DNA from: Tetraselmis striata | Taxonomy: Eukaryota; Chlorophyta; Chlorodendrophyceae; Chlorodendrales; Chlorodendraceae | Assembly (NCBI GenBank): GCA_006384855.1 | Contig: VCJN01002488.1 | Location: 82,615 to 146,614 of the forward strand | Reading direction: 5' to 3' | DNA: 64,000 bases | In this document: piece after piece, positions 44,200-56,939 of the stretch | How positions within the stretch are numbered: the stretch's first letter is position 1 | Layout: each line of letters opens with the position of its first letter | Made by a program: the position numbers and the translations under genes | The notes under the pieces: model-generated | Databases searched by the model: none | Told to the model about the DNA's origin: nothing | What the model saw: only the letters and a program-made list of their open reading frames with translations

Positions 44200-47100
44200 C
44201 CGTATGACGACCACAGTGCGCGCTCGCCTACGTACACGTTACAAATATGGCACGCATGCAACCCGCGCAGCTACACATCGTACTAAACACACGGTAGTAC
44301 GAGTGTGCTTTAACACCGAAATTTGACTGAGCGAAAACTGCCGTACAAACGAGCACGGCCAACTCCAGCACAACGTTGTGAGTCGACCCCACTCGAGATA
44401 TAATTCTTATAAAAAAAACTGGCGGATTGTTTGTTGTCCTCATCATCCATTGTCGCGCCCCGCCTACAATGTGGCGGGCCGCGTCCCTCCCTCCCTCCCT
44501 CACTTCGTGTTTTTTCTGTTCTTGCGGGCTGCCTTAGAAAGTTTTGTAAACTAGGCCAAACCTTCTTCTCTGAAAACCACAGCCCCCTTCCTTTCGAATG
44601 TACTGCTCACCCGAATGTACTGTATACCTGCGTCGTAGAGACGCTGCAAGGGTTTCATTGATGCCAGTCCTGTTCCGGGGGCGGGAAAAAAAACTGTATA
44701 CCCGGGCGGGGGTGGCCAAATGATCGTCAACGCTTTCGTTAATGTACACCCCTCCACATAAGTCCGGGTTTTGCATTTTCGATCGCAAAGCGCATGCATG
44801 GGCGAGGATAACGCCGGCTGCATGTGCATACATTCTAACTACAGTGGGAATAGTTCGGGAGAACGCTTATCGCGCGCTTTATACCCACCCGCGCGACAAC
44901 ACGACCATTTGTGGGCGCCCTTTAAAAAACGCGAAATCAGTGCATGATGCGTTGGCGCCGGAAATTTGTGGGTTGCGCCAACTGTCCAAACCTATGGAAA
45001 ACGCGGCACTCGTCGCACCAAACTCGGTGAATACGCCCCTTGGCATAAGTTGCACACACCGTGCGTGTAGGCCACTGAAAGCATGTCGCTATAGGCACGA
45101 CGTGACACCCCAACGACAAGTTGGCCACAGTGGGGAGCAGGTTTGGGGTGAAAATGCTGCTGTTTCTGTGGCGAACGCACATAGGAGAGGCGCTCGATGG
45201 GCCCCTTGGCGTAGGGCGATGCTCTACTATGGGGGCGCGTGGTGGAATGCCAGTTGCACCGTTTCGTGGGCGGGGTGGCGCGTAGGGGCGTGGACTTTAA
45301 TTAAAATGAAATTCCTTGAAAAACGCCGTGGAAATGGCATTTTGGCTGGTAGATGTGTGTATCGCTAGGAGGCGGCACATGCCGAGTGTTGGTGGTCCGT
45401 GGTCATCCACACACATAACGCTCTCGCACAGCCGAGTATGGGGCTTAGACACGCACTTGAGGCAGTTAGGGGCAACTTGGATGATAATCTTTGGGGAACT
45501 TTCCGGGGCCCCAAAAATCGAATTTTTGATTTTGGAAGATTGGTTTCGACGCAGATTTGAACGAGCAATTGCGTGGTATTTTTAAAACAATTTTCTGAGC
45601 AAACCCTGAGAAGTTATAGCGTTTTAAAGCCAAGGGGTGTTGCTGAGCGTGGCCGACACTGATGCCATGCCAGTATCGCAACGCGACATGTACTAGCCGC
45701 CGCCCACACGGCTGCACCCCAACCAAATGCACCCGAGCCCCTCGCCAATGTGTTTCCTCACGCGTTCATGGCCATCCCGCCGTTTGGTTGCCTATTCACG
45801 CGCGTCGGCGTGTGCGTGATACCGACCCTGGTTTTTGTGCAGTTGCATGCGACGCCCATCCACGCACCAAGTGCAGCGTGACACCCTAGTCAAAGGTCTT
45901 TAAGCTTCGGTTTGAGCCACTCGTCATGCAGATTTTATGAAACCCTCTGAGATTCCAGGGTTTCACCTCATGTACCCTACGTTCAGGTACCCTAGACTTC
46001 TTAAGTCTTGAGACTGCCGAAAAGGGACCCCAAACTTATGTGCAGGGGTGTACATGTGCTGGATGGATAGGTCGGCACTCCGCGCATCGCGCGCGCGACT
46101 ACCGGGTAGTGATATTTGCGGATGAGCTTCTAGCAGTACAAATGTAGCGTATTTAATTGTGGTACACCATACAGACTATACGAGGTTCCGCTGTGCGTTG
46201 AACACGGATGATGTAGCGACTTAGGGTTTATAGTATATTTTTCCTGTCCTGTCCTGTCCTGTCCCGGGCGAAAGAGAAATATTTTCAGTTTACTACAGGT
46301 ACAGGTACAGGTAGCGGCTATGGCATGCTGATCCGCCTTACAACTAGCGACTAATCCTTACCGGGTACCCGTGCCGCCAATATATTTCAAGTACTGGTTG
46401 CGCCGGGTAGGTACTCGTACAGTCGTACGGTACTGAATCTTTTTGGTTACAGGGAGAGCGTCAAGAGAATGCACGGAAAGTACTGGGGAAGGAAAAAGTC
46501 TACATTCAAGGACTCGTAGGGTACAGGTACTCGTATACAATCAAGCACGCCCGCCCAGTGTGCGTTACTCATCGAGTCATCGTACCGCCACGCGTTTTCT
46601 CACCGACCCGCCGTTATTACATGTACGGATTACGCATTCTCTTCGTCAGCAGAGCGTGGGACGGCCAGCCACATAAACCTGCACCCGCCGGCCCGCCACC
46701 AACTTCTCGCACCCGCTAGAGAGCACTATGAACGAGTCTGTGGGGCGGCAGACTTGGCGAGAGCAGCTAGGATGAGACGAAATAGTTGCCTCCATCGGGG
46801 TAATTTTTGGTACACCAGACCAAGATCAATCATGTGCCAAAGTGTTGGGTTTTGGCCTAGCACACCCAAACCGGGTATGATAGCAACAAGCCAAGCCTTG
46901 GGGTAGAGCTTGCAGAATCCCACAACCCCATTCGGATTCTGACCAGATATGCAGAACTGACGGGGGCGATTGACCGCGTGGGGGGGGGGGGGGGGGGGGC
47001 TTTCTAGCTAGCTGCGTCTACAATGGTTTTTGGTACACCTACTACTACGTTGTCCTCTGACGTACCGACTACATTATGGTATTGCCCGCCCGATGACCCG

Positions 47101-48110
47101 CATCCACCCACGACCGTTGTAGTATTTGCTCACGGGTTTCAAACTTCCAATGAGGGCATTTTGAGCACGTAGATGATATACCAAGGTGGTTCCAAGGGGG
47201 GAGGCGGGGGTTCCTGTGCTATCGAGGGTTACTTCATGGGGCTGGGTGATGTGCCACCTGGCGCACCGCCGCGTGTGGGGCGGGGCGCTGCCGGCCGGGC
47301 GGGCTAGCTAGGCTCCACCTGCCCAAGCCGGTAGTGCATATGTGGTGCTGGCGCTCGACGACAGCAATTGGAGAGACCTAGCGAGAAGGGGGATGAGGAA
47401 ACACGGGATACGGAATAGTGCTAAAGACCACGTCCTACATGAATTATTGGGCGAGGTAGTGCTAGTCGCGAGTCGGGTGCCGTTTGCGGCGCACGCGTGC
47501 ACCACGAACGTGTCGGATCTCATGCATGCGTCTCGGCACTCTGCACTTTTTGGACAAAGTCTGCCACCTCCGATGCTCCATCCGATGCTAAAGAGACGCA
47601 TGGATTAGCTTTCAGAAATTAGGCATGGCGAAGGACGAGGTGAGGGTGGTGCTAGTCCGCGGCACGGTAAGTGGCCCCCGACGCGGTGCGTGGCATATTC
47701 AGAATTGTTCCGGTCAACCGCCATGCTTGATAAATTTATCACCTCCGCCAGCGAGTTCACCACATCATATATATACCCCTTAAAGCCCTATAAAGATTTT
47801 GGTTTGAGCTATTGACTTCCCTAATTGTGTGTTAGTTGTTCTATTGTGTAACCGCAAAGGATTCCCCATGATAGCGTTCGTCGCGTTGAAATTGAAATTT
47901 GTTACAGCGTCTAGTCTGATGCATCCACTCGGCGTTGCAGTAGCACGAGCTAGCCAGCGGGGCTCGCCGTGGACGCGCGCCTCCAACCTCCCATGTGCTA
48001 CCTTTGGCATAATATAGTCACGGGTTATGAGGAATAAAACCCTGACTGCTAGAAATTTCAAATTGAAAAGATCTGTATTCGCCGTCAGAGTAGGCTTGAT
48101 GCCAAGACAC
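44200..48110. other. Gene-poor sequence with repeat fragments
   Basis: Holds a reverse copy of the 17.2-kb dispersed repeat (44629-44700), (tcctg)n at about 46245-46264, ggtaca repeats near 46300 and a 19-20 base poly-G at 46980-46999. Two short protein-like frames (46726-46923 minus; 47342-47608 plus) have no recognisable domain and are not called as genes. Confidence 0.4.
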
Positions 48111-48119
48111 ATAAATCTC

Positions 48120-48215
48120 AGGTGCGTTTTTGTGCACTTTGCATAATTATCGAACTATAAAACACCTGTGCGGCATCGTCTGCTTGATGTGAAACGGACT
48201 GTCGCTTTGCAAAAA
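48120..48215 (+). pseudogene. Chromodomain remnant of a Ty3/gypsy chromovirus
   Basis: One frame reads FVHFA, then a stop, then PVRHRLLDVKRTVALQ. This matches the C-terminal FLVHFADESIAPVWHRLFDVKRTIALQ region of the 23-kb pol (quoted here only as position about 1445-1470). It is cut off by an (AC)n run at 48217-48244. A small isolated relic of a related element. Confidence 0.75.
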
Positions 48216-48216
48216 A

Positions 48217-48244
48217 GCACACACACACACACACACACACACAC
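48217..48244. repeat. (CA)n microsatellite
   Basis: Fourteen CA dinucleotides directly after the chromodomain remnant. Confidence 0.95.
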
Positions 48245-48687
48245 TATATTATGTATATGTACTTTATATGTTGATGTACATACATATACATATGTATGTA
48301 CATATTTTTATATCTACACGGTAATAATAATTGCCAGTAAATATGTGTTGTAACAGCGGCAGTACCCGTAACCACACGGGCATGCTAACGAATAGCGCGC
48401 AGCCCACTACTAGCCCAGCGCACCGTCGCGGCCCGCAAATCAATCACATATAAATACCGTAGGGCCCGCCATCCGGAAATCGTAACGCGCAGTTTTCATA
48501 GTGCGCAAAGCCACCCACCCACCGACACCCTCATTATCAATTAAGCTACACATCAGGCATCGCTCCAGCGGCGTGTTAGTCGCAGCCGCGCGCAGCGGGT
48601 GGCAGCAGCTCGTCGTCGCCTGGCAAGCCACATCTGGCCACATCTTATATACTGCTTCTCGTCGCGAATACTACGCTGGGCGGCATA

Positions 48688-49593
48688 ATGGACTGCCCCA
48701 GCAGAAACGGCACCAACTTGCGCGCCAGTACCTCGAGCCCCTCCGCGATTTCTGCTGTCTACGACACGGCATCCAAGAATACCAAGACAGGCGCAGACAG
48801 GCGCTCCTTCCGGGAGCGTTATAAGCTTGGGTGTTATCTGGGCTCCGGCGCTTTCTCTGTCGTGAGAGTGGTTGTCGACCGCGCCACCGGGCAAGAGTGG
48901 GCCTGCAAGATTGTGACTGAGGAGGCGGAGCGCGATGTTCTACTTCGAGAGGTCCGTATCCTTCAGCAGCTGGACCACCCTCACTTGGTCTCCTATCGAG
49001 AGCACTTCAACGAGCAAGATAACCTGTATATCATCACCGAGCTGCTCCGCGGAACCGACCTGATGTCCGCCGTGCATGAGAGGGGGTCCTACTCGGAAGG
49101 CGACGCACGCGAGGTGATGCAGCAACTGCTGAGCGCTCTGGCGTACCTGGACAGCAAGGGCATTGCGCACCGAGATCTCAAACTCGAGAACATCGCACTG
49201 GTTAACGGTGTCGACCACACAAAGGTGAAGATCATCGACTTCGGCCTCTCCGACCAGCTCTCTGAGACGAAGAAAGCATTTCACGAGGCTTGTGGCACAC
49301 CCACGTTCCTGGCCCCCGAGGTCATATCACGGGAAGCGTACGGCCCGAGTTGCGACGTGTGGGCTGTGGGTGTAGTTCTCTTCACGATGCTATCTGGCGA
49401 GCACCCGTTTCGGGGCGACTCCGTCGCTGCGTTGTTCAAGGTGATCCATCAAGCGCAGGTGAAGTTCCACGACCCCGTTTGGGAGATCACGTCGAGAGGC
49501 GCTCAGGACCTGGTGAAGAATCTGCTGACGGCAGCTCCAACCGAGCGTCCCTCGGCTGAGAGCGCTCTTAGCCACCCATGGATGCGCCTCTAG
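48688..49593 (+). CDS. CAMK-like serine/threonine protein kinase, intronless
   Basis: 301 residues. After about 40 Ser/Thr-rich residues comes a complete kinase domain: glycine loop GSGAFSVV (52-59), ATP-anchoring Lys74 in ACKI, partner Glu88, catalytic loop HRDLKLEN (161-168), DFG (184-186), APE (209-211), and the terminal HPWMRL. HRDLKLEN plus ERPSAESALSHPWM is typical of the CAMK group (CDPK/CaMK/DAPK-like). There is no EF-hand, autoinhibitory or other regulatory domain, so regulation must come from the N-terminal tail or partners. The ATG at 48688 gives all motifs at normal spacing; TATA-like atataaata lies at about 48449. After the stop, aataaac near 49650 could be the poly(A) signal. 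All catalytic residues are present, so the gene looks functional. Confidence 0.93.
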   Translation: MDCPSRNGTNLRASTSSPSAISAVYDTASKNTKTGADRRSFRERYKLGCYLGSGAFSVVRVVVDRATGQEWACKIVTEEAERDVLLREVRILQQLDHPHLVSYREHFNEQDNLYIITELLRGTDLMSAVHERGSYSEGDAREVMQQLLSALAYLDSKGIAHRDLKLENIALVNGVDHTKVKIIDFGLSDQLSETKKAFHEACGTPTFLAPEVISREAYGPSCDVWAVGVVLFTMLSGEHPFRGDSVAALFKVIHQAQVKFHDPVWEITSRGAQDLVKNLLTAAPTERPSAESALSHPWMRL

Positions 49594-51235
49594 TGTCGAG
49601 CAGCGACTCCGACGACGCGCATGACTGATGCGCCAACATTGCAGTAAAAATAATAAACATGAGATGTTCGCATGCGTCAAGATTTCTTGTGCAAGTGAGC
49701 ACGCTCGCCACTTTAGCAGTTATTCTGCAGTAGCACTGTATGCCATATCTACACTGCTTGACGCAAGTTATATTTAAAACTACTGTGCGAGCTTGTTATC
49801 CAAGGTGAACTCCCGCGGGTCCATCATCATTCAAGGCGTGTACCGGAACGTTCGTTGTAGCACGGTAGCAACCGCTGGAACTGAATCTCATTCCCAGAGG
49901 AATACGGGCATGGCCCTTGTAGCTCATTCTAGCTGCTCGTTGCCTGGCGTTCCGCCAATGACGATATCCAAAACATGACAATAACACAGCAGTATTGTGG
50001 CCATCACAGGAAATTCATGTCTCGACCATAACATTGCTGAATGTAAATTAATAACAGTGCTCTGTGTTTCATGGCTGTTTTTCCTGCATGTTTACTCCTG
50101 AAATTCGATAGCGATCACTGTCTCGTTGCTGTATGATATTACATCCACATCATACCTAGGCATGCAAACTTTCTTGAATCCCTTGTTTGTGGAAGGCAGA
50201 AACGGACGGGTTCAAATCAACACCTCTGCTGCACGCCAGCTAGATGGCCAGGGCGCCATGCGTACGGCTTGCCGACATCCGAGCGCCTTGCTGCAGGTCT
50301 AATATAACTTCCGCCGCCCCGGCCGTGCCGCCCCTGGGGGTTGGCCCAATTCTTGCCCCGTGCCAGCACCGACCGCACCTTCTGCGGCGCGACACACCTT
50401 GTGGCAGTATTCAACCTGGGACACGCATCAGGGCACGCATCAGACAGGGCGCGATCAGGGCACAAGATCAGGTCAGACAGGGCACGCATCAGGGCACGCA
50501 TCGCATTGGGCATCGCAGGGACTACTGAGCACATCTGTTGCGCCACTCAACCTGCGCTTTGCATCTCATGCTGATTTCATAGGCAGAGGGGCCAGATGAA
50601 GTAGGTAACAGTCTTAGAGATACAGATAACACCTTCTGCACGGCCATCTACTGTATGCAAGCCATAAACATTTCAATTATAGTGTTTGTCAATAACATTT
50701 GCAGCCTATTCACGGGCATTTTATAGCGTTTTCCTTGTAGAATTCTTACTACTGATGCAACTGCTAAATTAAAAATGCGCACGTTTCATTGATTTTTGCA
50801 GGCATATACCATCAGGATGTATCAGCTATATTGTGTCTGGGCAGGAACCAGGCCAGCTGTCTTACGGCCCGGCTACATGAACTCGCACAAGGTCGGCTTG
50901 CGCCGGTAGTAGCATGCACTCTTCTAAAGACCAGAGGTAGAGTATATTGCTATCTCTTTCTCCCGCGTACATGGTAGCATTCGCGCCCGTCCGCGCGCGG
51001 ACTGCGCAGCTTGCCAACCGGCAGAGGAGAGGGGGCTGTAGGCTTGCATCAGTGACCGACCGCGGGGTGGCGGCGCTTCGGTGGCTGACGTTAGGGAGCC
51101 AAAACCATCCCGGCTCCTGCAACTTACGCCGGGGTCAGCACCACCTCGACACAAAGCCTAAACAAAGATACATCGCCCAATGATCAGCAGCATCTGCTAA
51201 AGGTCCTGGTACAAGTCCAACGCCCCAGCCTACAC
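49594..51235. other. Intergenic, with a short GC minisatellite
   Basis: No gene recognised. 50424-50515 has irregular tandem copies of gggcacgcatcag / acagggc. The rest has no coding or RNA signal that I can support. Confidence 0.45.
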
Positions 51236-51238
51236 TCA

Positions 51239-51610
51239 CACGCGCCCTGGGCTGTGAGTGGTATCGAGGGACTGGTAGGCCCCCCGCGAGTCGCCGCCGT
51301 CGCTCTCGCACTCGCCCCCGCTGCTCATGTGGTTGAGCAGCGCGCTGCTGTTGTCGCTGTTGCGCCCCCCGAAGATGGCTTCAGGTACTGGCGGTCCGCT
51401 GCCTTCCACTGCTTGTGCCACCATGTCCGCCACCTCGGACATTTCCACAGCCGCGGGATTGTTGCGGATGCTCTCCTCCTGCTCCCCCGCGGCGATGGGG
51501 CCGGCACTCAGTGGGCCGCTATGCAGGCAACGGTGGCCCAGCACCAGCGCAGCCCCCTCTCCCCCCACCGGCGGGGCAAGTGCCGCCGGTGGTAGTGGTG
51601 TACACAGAAA
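51239..51610 (-). CDS. Possible C-terminal exon of an unidentified minus-strand gene
   Basis: Open frame reading MSEVADMVAQAVEGSGPPVPEA and on to NSDNSSALLNHMSSGGECES, ending SLDTTHSPGRV. Its acidic, Ser-rich composition and GC3-rich codons look like a genuine coding end in this genome, unlike the Arg/Pro/Ala-rich shadow frames. No domain recognised. The 5' boundary, and so the rest of the gene, is not resolved; upstream exons could lie to the right of 51610. Confidence 0.35.
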
Positions 51611-51996
51611 TTCCTTCCCTGCAAGTAACCCAGCAGCCGAATAATAAGCGCGACTACACCCCTAACTACACCCCTCCAGAAACGTAGGGTGTTTTCGAAT
51701 TTGATCCACATGCCCATACCCCTGCTACTGCTTCCACCTCGCAGTTGCTGTAGAGGACCTTTCCAATTGTCCTTTTCTGGTGATTTCCGGATATCGCCTT
51801 CTGCAGCCAGCTCATGTAAAGAATATATCCACATGCCCATGAGCGGCTACATTGAGACCGTGCGTGCGTGCATGCGTGCTACTCAGGGTCGTACGGCTGG
51901 GGAAAAATGCCGCGATAGCGCAATACACCCCATGTTGCCACGCGGTGGCCGTTGCCGTCAACGCTTTCATTCAGGCAAAAGCAGGGCTTCTGGTAC

Positions 51997-54335
51997 CACC
52001 GCGCGTGCCTGGCCTCTCACGAGCTGTCCCTGTTCGGCCAGTGGTTCTCGCGGCTGCAAACCAAGCAGATGGGCCCGCTCCGCGAGGGGGTGGCACCGCA
52101 CCTGCACGACGACCTCCAGCGTCAGCTCATCTCGGCCGCGCGGTCTCCTCAACACCAGCTGGCTGCACGAGCTTCGCGACAAACGCGGGCCGCCCCCGGG
52201 AACAGAACCCTCCTGCCCCGGGCCGCCCCAACCCGAGCCCCGCCCCGTCGGGCCCCAAGGCCTGCGCCCACTGCCTCCACTGGCCACCAGAAGACCAGCC
52301 AGCACCCGGCGCACGAGCCGATCACCCAACTCTACCCCAAGTGCCGTCAGCCGCACGCACGGGAGGGCACGCCGGCCACCCTCTGCCCCAGCGGTCCCTC
52401 CACGGACCAGTGACAAGGGCGGACGCAGAGCGCGTTGAGCTCAGGCGACACAGATTCCCCCCCCCCCCCACCCCCCCTCCTCAGCTCACCGCTACCCGCT
52501 CTGCTGCTGCGCAAGTTCGGCATCGACCACGCCCTACTGATCGTACGGACCAGTGCGGCGGCGTGCATCCACATCCTTGCCGCCTACGCCAACCTGGACG
52601 GCGCCGACTGCAGGCTCATCTACTCTACCGACGGCACAGCTTACCCGAAGCTGATGCTCACCCAGCGGGCTACCGGACTCGGTCTGACAGCCGACCCACT
52701 CGCCGAGCTGCTGTCCTTCATTGACGGGCTCCGTGCCGTGCGGCGCTGCTTCAAACCCGCCGGCTCCCGGAAAGCCGCGAACCGCCGCTACCTGGAGGTG
52801 GGGTACCACGGCGACAGTGCACTCCCCACGCTGGCGTGGACAATCCCCCCGAACTATGCCTTGGGCTGGGCGGAATGGTTGTTCAAGTTGTGGGACGGGA
52901 GCTGTGCAGTAGCTGCGGTTGGGAGGGTGGTGGTGGAGGGGGGGGGGGGGGGGGGGGGGGGAGGACCATGCACAGAAGTGGAGGTACACAACGACCAGGT
53001 AGTAAGCGGGGGAGCACAGGCCGCGGCATTGCGATGGGCGCCACACGTCAAGCTGGTAGGCATGCCTGGCAGCAGATCCTGCATGGGGATAAAGAGAGAG
53101 AGAGAGAGAGAGAGAGGAGACGTAGGAGGAGAGAGAGGGACCTCACGTACACAAAGCTGCAGTTGGGGTTTATGAAATGGCATTCGCCGTACCCCGAGCG
53201 TGTATAGACAGGGAAGCCCTCTTGAGGCAGCTGGATGTATAATTTGTTACAACTTGTTTCCGGCGGGTAGCGCCGCGGGGCAGCTGCCTTCTTCCTTTTT
53301 ACGCCGACCTCGTATGAACGTGCACTACATCGGCTGGGCGGCAACACGGTAGGGGAGGATGGGGGGGCGGGGGGCGGGAGTAAGCCGGACGCCCTGTGTA
53401 CCCTGGGAAGTTAGGGCATGCCACTGCCACGACTGCCACAGTTGCCACTGCCACGCTGGAGCCCTACATAGGCGAGCATGAAGAGAGTGCGGGCGCATGT
53501 ATGGGGCGGGGCTGGGTAGGGGGGATGTGAGGTGTGGCATGGCGTGACCGGGCACGGCGACGCACCTTGCATGGCGGAGCGTAGCAGTACAGGCACAGGC
53601 CTACTCCGCGGGGATCGAAGCCGTCCGGGTGCAGCAGTGTCCAGGTCGCACACAGGCCACCATGTCACTCGGGAGCAGTCCCAGAATAAAGCGACCCGTA
53701 TAGGCAGATAACCTCTGCATGCGTCCACCCCACAAAGCACAGCTTGCCTGCGCAGCAAGGCGAATCCCACACTGAGCACCAAGTGTCTGGCAGCATGCCT
53801 CCGCCGGTCCAGCACCCCCCTCCCCCGCCCCCTGGGATGGCCCAGCGCAGCCGCCGGCGGGGCACTCACACATCGTCCCATGTTGCACCGCCGTCCGGCG
53901 CCCTCGCGATAGCGCCAGTCAGTGCGGCTGATCGCGCTGGCTACGGCGTGCCACACTCGGCCCTTTCTCTACTTGGCAGCGCCCACGTGCCTGCGAGCCG
54001 CGTCGTCGCCGTGGGACGTCCCTGTTCACTTGTGCACGCAGGGTGCCCACGAGTCAAGAGGACAGCGCGCCGGGGCCCGGCGGCGGTCGCAGGGAAACGG
54101 GGGATAGGGCGGTGCGCCTGGAGAAGCTATAATATGCCGGCGCACTCAGCATTAGCTAGCGCGTCAGGACGACGCCACGAGCAGGTATGAAGTGTGTAAC
54201 TGGGGCCTGTGGTGGCTGCGTGCTATACTGGGCGTGCTGCAGGCTTCAGCTGGCATCGTTGCGGTGATAGTGGCGCGCAAACTGGCGGAGCCGGGGTGGC
54301 GCAGTCCCGATACACAAAGAATCTCAGCGCATGTA
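51997..54335. repeat. Segmental repeat, copy 2 (partner at 14138-17175)
   Basis: Diverged, partly deleted copy. It keeps the plus-strand frame at 52435-53000 (RKFGIDHALL, WTIPPNYALGWAEW) and the minus-strand Cys-rich blocks (ECHFINPNCSFVY at about 53170, CLYCYAPPCK near 53580 with GTGCGT donor, WCSVWDSPCCAGKLC near 53780). It lacks the 640-bp block and the poly-C block present in copy 1. Confidence 0.85.
52435..53000 (+). pseudogene. Second copy of the RKFGIDHALL-type ORF fragment
   Basis: About 180 residues aligned to the frame at 14575-15040 with mainly conservative changes, after a lengthened poly-C tract (PPPPPP) near its start. It ends in a poly-G tract (52939-52961) that also ends the first copy. 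Not recognised; evidently a truncated member of the same family. Confidence 0.4.
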
Positions 54336-55144
54336 TGCGGATACTCCTTTAATAAAACAAAGAAATGAAGGCCCTGTATTCAACACAACACATTTTCCGC
54401 TGCTGCTACAGCGTAGTTCATCCGCCAGCGGGGCGCAGCTAAACCGACACATCCCCCACCCGGCCTAGTTACCGCCCGCGTGAGGGTCGCCGCTGCAACG
54501 ATAGGCAATGACGATATATAGCGACTACGGTTCGTAGGTGTGGCCAGCGTTGCGCGCCAACGGCGGTCATTTACCGCCGGGTCATGTGGATCGCGATCGC
54601 GTAAAGCCCATATTCGACGAGAAGCGGCTACATTTTGGTCGTAGATCCGATTTCCTACATATTGTGTCGCCAATCTACAGGTAGGAGACAGGGCGCGCGG
54701 TCTATATACGATTTCACCCCATATTCAAATAAGGCCATTATTGTATCCGACCGCATTATCAGCCGCAGTCGTTAATATGTATATACGGGTACGGGAAATC
54801 CGTGCGAATCGCAAAATTCGGCGCTGTTTACGGGGCGGACGGCCGCGACGAAGATGCGGTTTGGAACTCGGGAGCAACCGTTAATACGTCGATTAATGGG
54901 CATAGCGAGGTACTAACTATCCCAGGGGCGGCGGAGGGCGCAAGTACGCGCGTACTACAAAAGGTACTTTCCGCGCATGGACCAAAGGGGCACCCGAAAG
55001 GTAACCCCATCCTATCAGCTCTGAATATACGTTAGAGGACTCCTAAATGAAGTTTTGTGGGCAGTGGTACGGGTCCGTGGGTACCCGCACCGCTCCGATA
55101 TCGGCATACTGAAAATGCCAGCTTTTGGTACGCGCAGCGTACCA
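54336..55144. other. Intergenic, no gene recognised
   Basis: Short open frames only; many cgtac-type palindromes. The region 55100-55144 already resembles foldback-end sequence (cttttggtacgcgcagcgtacca). Confidence 0.4.
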
Positions 55145-55750
55145 TTTGGTACGCGCGCATCTAAAGGAAGGACGGCGAGCTGAGGCAACTCTGTGGGTGC
55201 TCCACGCACATTCATCATGCAATATGCGTACCAAAAGGACGAGCTATGCTTGGTGTACTGCTCGTAACTTTGTGCATTTTAAATAGTATTTTTTGTTGCG
55301 CGCACCATAAATATTAGTGCCTCACCGTTGCTCAACTCGTGCATCCATATGTGTGTGCACTACCCAGCAACATATATGAATTGTCATGCAAATTTGTTAC
55401 ATGCAAACAACATGTCACCAATGTTATAAAGTTTGTGATTTGCAGTCAGTCAGGAAGTGATGGACATCCATGAATATTTGACAAATGTTAGAAAGGAATA
55501 GATCAAGTATACATCTTACAAATGTATATAAATATATAGATAGCATATTGTTGCTGCATTGTCGCAATGCATTACCGCTCAACCAGTGTCGCTAGTGCAC
55601 CACTTCACTGCAAAACAATTGTCGCTGCACCACGACCGGGGAAATGAGCGGATGATCATGTTTAGTGTGTCTTAAAACCACTTCCACTTAGCGCGTGCGC
55701 CAGCAATGCTGCATGCATCAACTGTATTACTATTGCCGCACCACTACTTT
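55145..55750 (+). repeat. Left arm of the foldback element
   Basis: Reverse-complement partner of about 56220-56834. Shared landmarks are ccataaatattagtg, gctcaactcgtgcatccatatgtgtg, and the aatgagcggatgatcatgtt block. Confidence 0.85.
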
Positions 55751-56219
55751 GTAAGGCGAATTTACACGTTAACGCAAGCATCAGGAACAACCAACAAGTT
55801 CAAAAATTACCCAGAGTTTGAAACTCTACCCGAACAGTTGGCATGCTTCACGGAGTTGCATGAGCATTTCGCTCATTAGATGGTGCATGTGCACAAGATT
55901 GAGCAGCAGGGACCAAACTACGGGCAATCCTTGCTATTTACCTCTGTCCTGGATGACTTAGGGATCCTTGGTAGCATGGCCGCCGACACGTGCAAGGCAG
56001 TTGGGTAAGCATCCTCGTCATGCGTGGCACTTCCGTGCTGTGTCTCATGCAATTTTGTGACTTCATTCGGGCGTTAAATCCGATTGTTCTATTCGAGACA
56101 GGGATTCAAACCGTTTGCTTTATGCATATAAAGTGGCATATTCTTCCGCCGGTTGCCACTGGACCAACGCAGAAGAAGAGGAGGCTTGGCACACACTGTA
56201 GTTGAGTAGTAGTGCACTA

Positions 56220-56834
56220 GAAAAAGCTGAGTAGTGGTGCGGCAATAGTAATACAGTTGATGCATGCAGCATTGCTGGCGCACGCGCTAAGTGGAAGTGG
56301 TTTTAAGACACACTAAACATGATCATCCGCTCATTTCCCCGGTCGTGGTGCAGCGACAATTGTTTTGCAGTGAAGTGGTGCACTAGCGACACTGGTTGAG
56401 CGGTAATGCATTGCGACAATGCAGCAACAATATGCTATCTATATATTTATATACATTTGTAAGATGAATACTTGATCTATTCCTTTCTAACATTTGTCAA
56501 ATATTCATGAATGTCCATCACTTCCTGACTGACTGGAAATCACAAACTTTATAACATTGGTGACATGTTGTTTGCATGTGACAAATTTGCGTGACAATTC
56601 ATAGATGTTGCTGAGTAGTGCACACACATATGGATGCACGAGTTGAGCAACGGTGATGCACTAATATTTATGATGCGCGCAACAAACAATACTATTCAAA
56701 ATGCACAAAGTTACGAGCAGTACACCAAGCAATAGCTCGTCCTTTTGGTACGCATATTGCATGATGAATGTGCGTGGAGCACCCACAGAGTTGCCTCAGC
56801 TCGCCGTCCTTCCTTTAGATGCGCGCGTACCAAA
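56220..56834 (-). repeat. Right arm of the foldback element
   Basis: Mirrors 55145-55750 almost base for base, ending gcgcgcgtaccaaa. Confidence 0.85.
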
Positions 56835-56939
56835 CCCTTGGATTTTCCCTGGCGAGCTGCGTTTGTAATTATCACGACTTCCTTGGAGGTCGCTGATTAC
56901 TACGGGATAAGGCGATAAGGGTAACAAACCGGGAATTTG

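Larger units (their letters stand above)
55145..56834. mobile_element. Foldback element with about 600-bp inverted arms and a captured coding remnant
   Basis: The left arm starts tttggtacgcgcgcatctaa at 55145, runs to about 55750, and is mirrored from about 56220 to 56834 (atgcgcgcgtaccaaa). The arms are highly similar, with only a few substitutions and indels. The 450-bp centre has a protein-like frame (NYPEFETLPEQLACFTELHE, one stop, then QGPNYGQSLLFTSVLDDLG) ending at a GT-like site near 56003. No target duplication could be assigned. The arm length fits a Mutator-type or foldback transposon, but no transposase is present. Confidence 0.8.

Noticed and set aside
46726..46923. 65-codon minus-strand frame (YQKLPRWRQLFRLILAAL)
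   Set aside because: Plausible composition but too short, with no homologue or context; could be a relic.
47342..47608. 88-codon plus-strand frame in gene-poor DNA
   Set aside because: No motif or conservation seen within the window.
50424..50515. Short repeats gggcacgcatca resembling an array
   Set aside because: Irregular units without unique spacers; a minisatellite, not CRISPR.
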